This document shows, piece after piece, positions 6,232-13,135 of a DNA stretch of 18,242 nucleotides. The notes under the pieces are model-generated. The model was not told the origin of the DNA. It worked only from the letters and a program-made list of their open reading frames with translations, and did not search any database. Positions within the stretch are counted from its first letter, which is position 1. Each line of letters begins with the position of its first letter. The stretch spans positions 1-18,242 of the forward strand of contig JANNEO010000120.1 of assembly GCA_031378805.1 (NCBI GenBank), read 5' to 3'. This DNA is from JADCCX01 sp031378805. GTDB lineage: Bacteria > Pseudomonadota > Alphaproteobacteria > Rhizobiales > Beijerinckiaceae. A program made the position numbers and the translations under genes.

Positions 6232-6963
6232 TCAAATGACGGCCCTGTAGATGCGCTCGTCGTAGAGGCTTCCCGTTCTGGGCAGCAGCGACAGGCGGAA
6301 ATCTTTGGTGTGCTTGGCCAAGAGATGCTGCCGCCACGCGCCTTCCGTATTCCAAACCTCGACGAGGGTCATGTGGTTGGGGCGTGTGGCTTGTGTATAC
6401 ACATCGTAGCGGGCGGCGCCTTTCTCGGCTCGACTGCCTTCGGCGAGAAGCTTCAGCATCTTTTCGCCCTCTTCACGGTAGACCGGAACAAAGTCGACGT
6501 GGGTGATGCAGGTGATCGCGCCCTTCGCCGGGGCTGCGGCGGGACCGGTAGCGAGCGGCCGATGCGGTCGTTCGTCATAGGGAGCCGTCTCGATGGGAGA
6601 GAGCTGCTCGCGCGCCAGCTTGACGTGAGCCTGCGCCAGATGCGTCTCGCGGGCCGCGTTATCGGTCCAGACCTCCAGAACACCAAAATGGTGCGGGCTG
6701 TTGATGCGTTGGAAAATGGCGAAGGATTTGCTGCCCGTCTCCTTCACACTGGTATCCCGCAAGGTCCGCAGGATACCCAGCGCCTTGCGCTGCTGTCCTG
6801 GTTGCACTTCGATGTAGCTGACGACATTATCGCCCACGGGAGCAACCGATCCTGCGGGCAGGCCGGTCGGTGCCGGAAACATCTGCGCCAGTGCTGGCCC
6901 TGTCATCGCAACGACCGGGCTGGCCGCCAGGATGGCAAGGATTTCTCTTCTCTGTATCGTCAT
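6232..6963 (-). CDS. Exported protein with two ABM (antibiotic biosynthesis monooxygenase-type) domains
   Basis: Protein of 243 aa with a twin-arginine-type signal (MTIQRREILAILAASPVVAM ... ALA-Q, about residues 1-27) followed by two dimeric alpha+beta barrel ABM-type repeats at about 46-137 and 148-241. The repeats are clearly duplicated: HHFGVLEVWT...PYDERPHR and NHMTLVEVWN...LYDERIYR align along their length. Single ABM domains normally pair as dimers, so one chain can form the whole barrel. ABM proteins include cofactor-free monooxygenases and unrelated small enzymes, so the activity is uncertain; the export signal points to a periplasmic role. The chosen ATG has a GGGGGAAAG ribosome site. 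An ATG 42 nt upstream overlaps the cupin stop in ATGA but would bury the signal peptide behind 14 polar residues. Confidence 0.8.
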   Translation of the reverse strand: MTIQRREILAILAASPVVAMTGPALAQMFPAPTGLPAGSVAPVGDNVVSYIEVQPGQQRKALGILRTLRDTSVKETGSKSFAIFQRINSPHHFGVLEVWTDNAARETHLAQAHVKLAREQLSPIETAPYDERPHRPLATGPAAAPAKGAITCITHVDFVPVYREEGEKMLKLLAEGSRAEKGAARYDVYTQATRPNHMTLVEVWNTEGAWRQHLLAKHTKDFRLSLLPRTGSLYDERIYRAVI

Positions 6964-7001
6964 TGCTTTCCCCCTTGAGGTGCTTGTTACTGGTGCTGGG
7001 A

Positions 7002-7445
7002 TCATGTCCTGTTCAGCCTCATCCCATCCGGAATCAGCAGCGGCGGGTTAGGTCCACCGATGAACTCGACTGTCGTGAACAAGAGCTCGGCGTCGCCAAT
7101 GTTCTCGACGCTGTGCGTGAAGGACTCATTGGGACCAAAAGTGAAGTGTTTGGTTTCGCCTTTGTAGTGTTCGACATCGACGATGCGACCGTCATCGTAG
7201 TAGCCCCGCGCCTTGCCGGCGTTGTGGGCCGTCCAAAAATAATCCATCTGGTGGCGATGGAAGTTGCAGCGCTTGCCTGGTGGCAAGGTCAGGTGCCAGA
7301 CGCGTACGCGATCCGTTTCCGAGACGAGCACGCTGCCAACACAGCCATTCATCCGGTTGTCTTCGAATTCCTGCTGCAATTCCGCTGGCCAGTGCGCGCG
7401 CGGACTGGCGACGGGGCTATGCTTTTCGTTTCCACTCTCGAGCAT
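7002..7445 (-). CDS. Small cupin-domain protein
   Basis: Single-domain cupin of 147 aa. Cupin motif 1 is near residues 55-80 (PPGKRCNFHRHQMDYFW, with H63 and H65 as metal ligands). Motif 2 is near 104-117 (GPNESFTHSVENIG, with H111). It resembles the small cupins annotated beside beta-alanine and other amino- or carboxylic-acid catabolic genes, but the reaction of this subgroup is not defined; isomerase, lyase or dioxygenase activity are all possible. No signal peptide, so cytoplasmic. The ATG is preceded by GAAGGGAAAC. It lies 20 bp downstream of the alcohol dehydrogenase and directly before the ABM gene in the same operon. Confidence 0.82.
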   Translation of the reverse strand: MLESGNEKHSPVASPRAHWPAELQQEFEDNRMNGCVGSVLVSETDRVRVWHLTLPPGKRCNFHRHQMDYFWTAHNAGKARGYYDDGRIVDVEHYKGETKHFTFGPNESFTHSVENIGDAELLFTTVEFIGGPNPPLLIPDGMRLNRT

Positions 7446-7465
7446 GATTGTTTCCCTTCGTCTTA

Positions 7466-8629
7466 TTACTCGGCAGCCAACTGCTGAGCCGCGCGGGCAT
7501 TGGTGCGAACCACAACTTTGATGGCGTCTTCCACACGGTCGCGGGCGTAACGCAACGCCTCCGGCAGCTCGGCAAGATCGAAAGTGTGGGTGTGAATTTT
7601 CGTAGCGTCGAAGCGCTTGGCCGCCATGAAGGCCATAGCGCGGTGCGTGGCGCTCTTGCCTTCTCCGCGAATGCCAAAGGCGTAGATGTTGTTGCGCACG
7701 ATATGCGCAAGATCCATTGTCACCGGATCATGCGGAAACGCCGCGAGGCAGATCTTGCCACCACGATTCGTCATGTGGATCGCCATGTTGATGGCTTCCT
7801 CACTGCCCGCACATTCCACCACGTAGTCAGCGCCAAGTCCCCGTGTCGCTGCCATGACTATGGCAATCGCATCCTCGTTCTTCACGTTGACAGTGATGTC
7901 AGCACCGAGCTCCTTGCCGATGGCGAGACGACTGTCACGCGTGCCAGTCAGAACAACGGGATGTGCGCCAAGCGCCTTAGCCACGGCCACAGCCAGCAGG
8001 CCGATGGCGCCGGGGCCTGTCACGACCACGCTTTCGCCCGCAACCAGACCTCCAAGTTCGGTTAGACCATACATGGACGTACCGGCAGTGACGACGAGTG
8101 TCGCCTCCTCGTCAGACATGCTGTCAGGCACGCGCACCAGCGTATTGATATTGTTGATGGCATATTCGGCAAAGCCGCCATCGGAGGTGAACCCATTGGC
8201 ACGATGACCCTTGTTCACGTCGCCGTAGTTCTGCCCGTAGTTGAGACAGGCGGTATACATGCCCTGGCGGCAACGCTTGCACTGGCCGCATCCTGCATGG
8301 ATTTCAACCGTGACACGCTCGCCAATACGATATTCATCAACGCCTGGCCCAAGAGCTGCAACCGTACCCATGTACTCGTGACCGGGCGTAAAATTCTTGT
8401 TGAAAGGGAGGCCACCCTGGATTTTTGCGGGCGAACCATAGTGAATGACTTCCAGGTCGGTTGCACAGATGGCAACGGCATCGATGCGCACCAGCACTTC
8501 AGCCCGTGACGGAATGGGAACTGGCTTTCTGCCAAGCGTCAATTCATCTGGACTGCCAAGGATCCAGGCACGCATTTCGCTGGGAATGGGGAAAGAAGGA
8601 TCCGTCTTTACCCCGGGCGCTGCATACAT
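7466..8629 (-). CDS. Zinc-dependent alcohol dehydrogenase (MDR superfamily)
   Basis: NAD(P)-dependent dehydrogenase of 387 aa, first gene of the catabolic operon. The GroES-like domain is at about 17-165 and carries catalytic zinc ligands C55 (AICATD) and H84-E85 (GHEYMG), and a structural zinc site with four cysteines at 114, 117, 120 and 128. The Rossmann domain is at about 170-320 with the nucleotide motif TGPGAIGLLA near 204-213. The overall pattern is that of threonine/polyol dehydrogenase-like MDR enzymes, so a secondary alcohol or hydroxy acid is a likely substrate; this is not provable here. Its start lies opposite the GntR regulator, with a shared 209-bp operator region, so it is probably the main regulated gene. 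AGGA near the ATG acts as ribosome site. Confidence 0.92.
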   Translation of the reverse strand: MYAAPGVKTDPSFPIPSEMRAWILGSPDELTLGRKPVPIPSRAEVLVRIDAVAICATDLEVIHYGSPAKIQGGLPFNKNFTPGHEYMGTVAALGPGVDEYRIGERVTVEIHAGCGQCKRCRQGMYTACLNYGQNYGDVNKGHRANGFTSDGGFAEYAINNINTLVRVPDSMSDEEATLVVTAGTSMYGLTELGGLVAGESVVVTGPGAIGLLAVAVAKALGAHPVVLTGTRDSRLAIGKELGADITVNVKNEDAIAIVMAATRGLGADYVVECAGSEEAINMAIHMTNRGGKICLAAFPHDPVTMDLAHIVRNNIYAFGIRGEGKSATHRAMAFMAAKRFDATKIHTHTFDLAELPEALRYARDRVEDAIKVVVRTNARAAQQLAAE

Positions 8630-8698
8630 CGTTGTCCATCCTGCTTACCGTTGCCATCATCGCCCAATCACATTGGCCGTATGACACGCATATTGATT

Positions 8699-8714
8699 TA
8701 TAATGGTTGACCAT
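8699..8714 (+). promoter_or_regulatory. TATAAT box overlapping the first GntR-type operator
   Basis: A consensus -10 hexamer TATAAT at 8699-8704 overlaps the palindrome ATGGTTGACCAT at 8703-8714. A well-spaced -35 hexamer is not obvious (TTGGCC at 8673 is 20 bp away). A repressor bound here would cover the start of the plus-strand transcript for the upstream ORF and gntR. The element is also close to the expected minus-strand operon promoter. Confidence 0.55.
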
Positions 8715-8732
8715 AGAGTGGGAGCAAAACCA

Positions 8733-8834
8733 ATGTCAAGCGCATCTATCAAGCCCAGCGAATTGGTTGACCAATCAGCGCTGACCATTTACTCGCAAGG
8801 CAAGACGCCGGAGCGTGAATGGAACAACGAGTGA
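8733..8834 (+). CDS. Putative 33-aa upstream ORF (leader) before gntR
   Basis: Open frame starting MSSASIKPSELVDQSAL and ending NNE, 33 aa. It has a better ribosome site (GGGAG, 8 nt before the ATG) than the downstream regulator gene, and its TGA ends 4 nt before the gntR ATG, so gntR translation could be coupled to it. It contains the second operator palindrome, whose codons read LVDQ. No similarity is recognised and no hydrophobic stretch is present. It may be a true small protein, a leader that sets gntR translation, or chance. Confidence 0.4.
   Translation: MSSASIKPSELVDQSALTIYSQGKTPEREWNNE
8762..8775. promoter_or_regulatory. Second GntR-type operator palindrome
   Basis: ATTGGTTGACCAAT is a perfect 14-bp palindrome sharing the core TGGTTGACCA with 8703-8714. 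The centres are 60 bp apart, close to six helical turns, which would let two dimers lie on the same DNA face and perhaps form a loop. The TGGT-N-ACCA design matches operators of FadR/FCD-type GntR proteins such as PdhR and FadR. A further half site GACCAT lies near 8783. Confidence 0.7.
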
Positions 8835-8838
8835 TTGA

Positions 8839-9498
8839 ATGTCAGCTGTCGAATTGAAAACCTGGATCAGCACGATAGAATTGCCAACTGACGGTCGATT
8901 GCCGCCGGAACGGGAGCTGGCTGGCGTGCTTGGCATGTCCCGTGCTGAACTCAGGAAGTCTCTGGCTATGCTGGAGGCCGAGGGGGTGATCTGGCGTCAC
9001 GTTGGAAAGGGCACGTTCCTGGCACAACGCGCCCGAAGTGGCGACAGACCGGATGTCGAGTCGATTGCGCACCGCACAAGCCCGCCGGAAGCCATGCAAG
9101 TCAGGATGATCCTGGAGCCCGAGGTTGCTGGGCTTGCTGCCCGTGGTGCCACGAGTGCGCAAATTGCTGAGCTCAAGGCCTTCTGCATCGAGATGCGACG
9201 GGCCACGAGTTGGCCGGCGTATCAGCAGCTGGACGTCCAGTTTCATACAGCGCTGGCACAGGCTGCAGGCAACAGCCTGCTCACCGAGCTGCATGGCCTC
9301 GTCAATGAGGTGCGTCGCTCCGTGGTGTGGGGCGGCCTCGCAAAACGCACACTGGGTCCACCGAAGGATTATCATTCTTTCGGCGAGCATGAGGCCATCG
9401 TGTTGGCGATCGAGAACCGGGACCGTGCCGGGGCCATGGACGCCATGCGAAGGCATTTGAACGCGACTTCTGCCGACCTGATGGGTGATCCTGCATGA
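8839..9498 (+). CDS. GntR-family regulator with FCD ligand-binding domain
   Basis: Transcription factor of 219 aa. The GntR winged helix covers residues 1-64 (GRLPPERELAGVLGMSRAELRKSL ... GKGTFL) and the FCD helical domain about 84-212. FCD metal ligands are visible at D132, H136, H184 and H206, so the protein should bind a carboxylate effector through a metal. It is divergent from the catabolic operon, with two palindromic operators between, so it is the likely repressor of the operon and of itself. The ATG has only a poor ribosome site but follows the stop of a short upstream ORF by 4 nt. The stop codon directly abuts the stop of the convergent dctP-like gene (TGA|TCA). Confidence 0.92.
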   Translation: MSAVELKTWISTIELPTDGRLPPERELAGVLGMSRAELRKSLAMLEAEGVIWRHVGKGTFLAQRARSGDRPDVESIAHRTSPPEAMQVRMILEPEVAGLAARGATSAQIAELKAFCIEMRRATSWPAYQQLDVQFHTALAQAAGNSLLTELHGLVNEVRRSVVWGGLAKRTLGPPKDYHSFGEHEAIVLAIENRDRAGAMDAMRRHLNATSADLMGDPA

Positions 9499-10416
9499 TC
9501 AGCCGAGATAGGCCTGGGTGATATCTTTTGAAACACGGGCACTGACATCACGCCAGATCGGCTGAACAGCAGCTTTAAACGCCTTAAGGTCCAGCATTTC
9601 TGGCGCAAGAACCAACACTCCAGCCTGTTGAATCACCGCGAGGGCCTTCTCATCCTCGCAAGCCGCAAGCTTTCTCTGAATTGTGGTTGCCCGGTCCGCC
9701 GCCGCCACAAGCACCTGTTGTTGCGTGTCTGTCAGCCGCTGGAACCAAGCACTGTTGCAAAGCAGAAGCGCCACACCGAAGACATGTCCACTCAGACTCA
9801 GGTAGCGATGATGTGCCTCGATTCCGAAGTTCAGCATGTTGGTCAGAGGGTTTTCCTGGGCGTCAATGCGTCCTGATGCGATCGCCTCTCGGAAGTCACG
9901 CACGTCGGTCACTACGGGAGTGAACCCCATCGCGCTCAGCGAGGCAGAATAGATGGGGCTGTCGAGCGTGCGGATGGTCATCGCCTGGCAATCGGCAGGC
10001 TTGGAGATCGGGTGTCTGTTGTTGCTGAAATGCCTAAACCCGTTGTCCCAAAAACCCATGACCTTGACTGTGATGTCACGTTCCACAGAGGCTGAAATGA
10101 GCGGTCCCGCGCGACCATCAAGAGCGCCAAGTGCAGCGGTCCTGTCACTTACCGCAAATGGCAGATCCAGCAGTCCAAGGTCAGGGATGCGGGCCGCGAG
10201 ATATCCTGATGCCATGTAGGCGATATCCCAGGCACCCGATTCTACGCCCGAGAACAGATCCTTCGCAGCCAGCCCTTCGACCGTCACATCCGCTGTCAGC
10301 ACAGGTTCAAAACAACCGCTAGCTGCCAACTCGCCGCACAGACCCCCAAGGGCAGCAGTCAGGATGGAGCGCGCCCCCTGATAGCCCCCAACGCGCGCTT
10401 TTGCAGTGTCTGTCAT
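9499..10416 (-). CDS. DctP-like TRAP solute-binding protein without a signal peptide
   Basis: A 305-aa protein of the TRAP DctP-type fold. It shows the family run WDIAYMASGYLAARIPDLGLLDLPF, a GFWDNGFRHFSN segment and RIDAQENPLTN, where DctP proteins carry the conserved ligand-contact helix. DctP proteins normally start with a cleaved signal; here the predicted N-terminus (MTDTAKARVGGYQGAR) enters the mature fold at once. The alternative starts (ATG at 10461, TTG at 10470) add LLVNWSDQINGE, which is not a signal peptide either. The chosen ATG has a GGTGAG site. It may therefore be cytoplasmic, or be exported by an unknown route. No DctQ/DctM genes are present. It diverges from the second tctC and faces gntR. 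Confidence 0.82.
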   Translation of the reverse strand: MTDTAKARVGGYQGARSILTAALGGLCGELAASGCFEPVLTADVTVEGLAAKDLFSGVESGAWDIAYMASGYLAARIPDLGLLDLPFAVSDRTAALGALDGRAGPLISASVERDITVKVMGFWDNGFRHFSNNRHPISKPADCQAMTIRTLDSPIYSASLSAMGFTPVVTDVRDFREAIASGRIDAQENPLTNMLNFGIEAHHRYLSLSGHVFGVALLLCNSAWFQRLTDTQQQVLVAAADRATTIQRKLAACEDEKALAVIQQAGVLVLAPEMLDLKAFKAAVQPIWRDVSARVSKDITQAYLG

Positions 10417-10463
10417 GCACTCACCATTGATCTGGTCGCTCCAGTTGACAAGAAGAATCATAT

Positions 10464-10513
10464 TGGTCAAGATATGGTTGCAATTGGTTCATATTTGGTT
10501 TCTATGGTTTGGT
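10464..10513. promoter_or_regulatory. Helically phased TGGT repeats in the dctP/tctC divergent region
   Basis: TGGT occurs at 10464, 10475, 10485, 10496 and 10505, with steps of 11, 10, 11 and 9 bp, then again at 10510. Most copies read ATTGGT or ATGGTT, the half site of the palindromes before gntR (TGGTTGACCA). The array lies between the divergent starts and overlaps any promoter there. It looks like a cooperative protein-binding array on one DNA face; the binding protein is not known. Confidence 0.5.
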
Positions 10514-10585
10514 AGGAGCACTGCGGTTCTGGACCCCGAGATGTGAATGGGACCGAACAGCGTGGTCATTGAGGGAGAGGGCGAA

Positions 10586-11572
10586 ATGGTCACCAGTTCA
10601 CGCAGAGACATCCTGGTCGGTTTGGGTGCATCAGCGATGGTGATGGCGGCCTGCTCCGGCAGCAGAGCGTCAACATGGCCCCAAAGACCGATCAATGTGA
10701 TCATGCCGCTTCAGGCCGGCAGTGCCTCTGATATCGCGGTTCGCATTGCCGGAGAGGTGATCGGGCAGCGCCTTGGCCAAAACCTTGTCATCGAGAATGT
10801 GACAGGCGCAGCAGGACTTCTCGGTGCAACCCGCGCGGCGCGGGCACAACCAGACGGCTACACACTCGGCGCTTTCAACAACAGCATCCTCACGATCATG
10901 CCCAACATCCGTGCCAAGAAGCCTGACTTCGACCCCTTCGCAGATTTTCTCCCCATCGTTGGTGTTGCCAATATCCCGACATATCTTGGCGTGCATAAGT
11001 CCGTTCCAGCCACAACGGTCACCGAGCTGATTGCCTATCTGAAGAGCAAGAATGGCGAGGTTACCTGCGCCACGGGCGGGCCTGGCAGCCCACAGCATCT
11101 GGCTGCCGAAATGTTCATGGCGCTCACCGGCACAAAGATGACGCAGGTTCCCTATCGCGGGGCGACCGCTGCCGCAACGGACCTTGCGGGCGGCCACTCG
11201 CAGGTCATGTTCATTGCCCACTCGTTGTATCTACCCTTCGAGCAGACTGGCAATATACGCCTCCTTGGCTTCTGCGGACCGGCGCGAAGTGCAGCACTTC
11301 CCGACATGGCGACACTGGATGAACAGGGCATCAAGGGTTTTGACTACTCATCCTGGCTTGGATTCTTTGCCATCAAGGGAACACCGGTGGATATCGTCGA
11401 ACGGCTTCGCAAGGACGCATTCGCGGTTCTCACCGGCACCATCGTGGACAAACTGACGAAGGCAGGTCTTGAGCCGTGGTTCAAAGACAACACCCAACTG
11501 GCCCAGATCATGAAAGCAGACGACATCCGCTGGAAGCAGGTGATCAAGACAGCCAACCTTTCCCTCGACTGA
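10586..11572 (+). CDS. TctC-family solute-binding lipoprotein
   Basis: A 328-aa Bug/TctC-family binding protein. The N-terminus combines a twin-arginine motif (SSRRDIL, R6-R7) with a lipobox ending at C23 (VMAAC), so it is probably a Tat-exported, lipid-anchored protein. Family motifs are WPQRPINVIMPLQAGSASD, ENVTGAAGLLGATRAARAQPDGYTL and VPYRGATAAATDLAGGH. The chosen ATG follows a GGGAGAGGG site; an ATG 39 nt upstream is weaker and lacks the signal at the front. No TctA/TctB genes are near. It is followed after 22 bp by a diheme cytochrome c, probably in the same transcript, which is unusual for a transporter subunit and suggests a shared periplasmic catabolic role. Confidence 0.9.
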   Translation: MVTSSRRDILVGLGASAMVMAACSGSRASTWPQRPINVIMPLQAGSASDIAVRIAGEVIGQRLGQNLVIENVTGAAGLLGATRAARAQPDGYTLGAFNNSILTIMPNIRAKKPDFDPFADFLPIVGVANIPTYLGVHKSVPATTVTELIAYLKSKNGEVTCATGGPGSPQHLAAEMFMALTGTKMTQVPYRGATAAATDLAGGHSQVMFIAHSLYLPFEQTGNIRLLGFCGPARSAALPDMATLDEQGIKGFDYSSWLGFFAIKGTPVDIVERLRKDAFAVLTGTIVDKLTKAGLEPWFKDNTQLAQIMKADDIRWKQVIKTANLSLD

Positions 11573-11594
11573 CCAGACACAACGAGAGCTTTCC

Positions 11595-12581
11595 ATGCAA
11601 ATGAACAAACGGTCGCACTGCGCTGCGCTAGTTGGCGGAGCCATGCTCGCCTTGCTGCCTGCAAATGCCGATGCTCAGGGCCAACCGACCGTATCGTCGC
11701 AAGCTGCAATCGTGGCTCCTTTGTGGGCTTACCCAGTGGCAGATAAAGAGCAACCGCCAGGGCCTGATGAGAACGAAATCCGGCAGTTGCCTGGCAGCAG
11801 CCGCACCTACACCCGCAAGCAGATCGACAACCTTTTCAGTCCGCCGATCTGGTATCCGGAACAGGCGGTCGGCATTCCAGCCGTCGTTCAGACTGGCGCA
11901 CCACCGGGTGTTCGCGCCTGCGCCGCCTGCCACCTTCAAAGCGGCCAGGGGCATCCGGAATCAGGTCATGTATCGGGATTGCCGGTAAGCTATTTTTTGC
12001 GCCAGATTCAGGATTACCGGGATGGCAACCGCGTCGACAAGGTCTGGATGACCAGCATGGCGAAGGCGCTTTCCGACGAGGATGCCGCAGCAGCAGCCGA
12101 ATGGTTTTCAAACCTGAAGCCGATCAAATGGGTTCGTGTCATCGAGACAGATACGATCCCGCGCAGTTACTTCAACAAGAGCCGCAAGCGCCTGCCGCTG
12201 GCAGACGGAAGCACGGAACCTTTGGGAGACCGCATCGCCGAGTTTCCGGCGGATCCGGTGCGTGTGCTCGACCGCGATCCGAACTCCGGGTTCATCGCCT
12301 ACGTTCCTAAGGGGAGCCTCGCTCTTGGCGAAAAGCTGGTGCGCAATGGCGAGGGCAAGACTGTCGCTTGTGCTGTGTGTCACGGCGAAAAGCTCCAGGG
12401 TACCGGCGAGATCCCGCGCATAGCTGGAATCTCAGCACTCTACACCGTCAGGCAGATGTTCGCGTTCAAGACAGGAGAGAGAAAAGGCGCCCATGCGGAG
12501 CAGATGACGCCCGTGGTCTCACAGCTGCAGGAAAAGGACATCATAGCCGTCTCGGCCTACCTGGCCTCGCTCGATCCTTAG
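11595..12581 (+). CDS. Diheme c-type cytochrome
   Basis: Exported 328-aa cytochrome with a signal peptide at about 1-27 (ends ADA-Q) and two heme-binding motifs, CAACH at 109-113 and CAVCH at 259-263. Each heme domain is cytochrome c4-like, with a following methionine as likely sixth ligand (MTSMAKALSDED; MTPVVSQLQ). A linker of about 60 residues separates the domains and there is a long N-terminal arm before the first heme. Such proteins carry electrons from periplasmic dehydrogenases to oxidases. No partner dehydrogenase is beside it in the window. It is placed 22 bp after the tctC-like lipoprotein gene with a GAGAG site, so the two probably form an operon. Confidence 0.92.
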   Translation: MQMNKRSHCAALVGGAMLALLPANADAQGQPTVSSQAAIVAPLWAYPVADKEQPPGPDENEIRQLPGSSRTYTRKQIDNLFSPPIWYPEQAVGIPAVVQTGAPPGVRACAACHLQSGQGHPESGHVSGLPVSYFLRQIQDYRDGNRVDKVWMTSMAKALSDEDAAAAAEWFSNLKPIKWVRVIETDTIPRSYFNKSRKRLPLADGSTEPLGDRIAEFPADPVRVLDRDPNSGFIAYVPKGSLALGEKLVRNGEGKTVACAVCHGEKLQGTGEIPRIAGISALYTVRQMFAFKTGERKGAHAEQMTPVVSQLQEKDIIAVSAYLASLDP

Positions 12582-12728
12582 GGCGGTATCCGATCACATT
12601 GCGTCAGTGTCAGCGGCCTTGAAGGAGTTCCTGCACGCGCCTGTCTAAGAGAGATCGATGATCCTTAGGGCACACCCAAGGCTGGAGCCGTTGTTTGGAA
12701 CTCGGGTAGGCTTCATGCTCCTCAGGCT

Positions 12729-12986
12729 GGCATCGAATCTTCTGTCGGCAGCGTCGGCGACAGCTATGACAATGCACTGACGGAGACCATCAACGGCATC
12801 TACAAAGCGGAGGTTATCCATCGGCATGGACCGTGGCGGAGCTTTGAATCCGTCGAGTTCGCCACGTTGGAATGGGTGGACTGGTTCAACAACCGACGGC
12901 TGCTGGAGCCCATTGGCAACATCCCGCCGGCCGAAGCCGAGGAACGCTACTACGCCATGCTCGACGAGCAGAATCTGGCAGCATGA
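12729..12986 (+). pseudogene. IS3-family transposase (OrfB) C-terminal fragment
   Basis: The last 85 codons of an IS3-family DDE transposase: VGSVGDSYDNALTETINGIYKAEVI contains the final catalytic glutamate region, then WVDWFNNRRLLEPIGNIPPAEAEERYYAML, the usual C-terminal block of this family. The frame upstream is open only to an in-frame TAG at 12666, and the residues before GIESSVGS do not look like transposase. The first two catalytic residues and orfA are absent, so it is a 3' remnant. Confidence 0.9.
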
Positions 12987-13025
12987 CACAAACGAAACGG
13001 CCTCCGGCAAACCCGGGGCGGTTCA
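12729..13025 (+). mobile_element. IS3-family element remnant, right end
   Basis: Covers the truncated transposase plus 39 bp to a GGCGGTTCA end that resembles the right terminus of this IS group. No matching TGAACCGCC left terminus was seen between the cytochrome gene and the remnant, so most of the element has been lost. It marks the start of the accessory stretch to its right. Confidence 0.7.
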
Positions 13026-13135
13026 CATCCGAGAGAGGCGTGTTGAGAACCCTGAATATGATTAGTGGCGCTAACTATCTATTCAAGCTTACGATCTTGG
13101 TTTTTCAAATCAGTGTTTTTATAAGTCGAATGCAG

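Noticed and set aside
6964..7005. Upstream ATG for the ABM protein, overlapping the cupin stop
   Set aside because: It would place 14 polar residues before the signal peptide, while the downstream ATG has a strong ribosome site.
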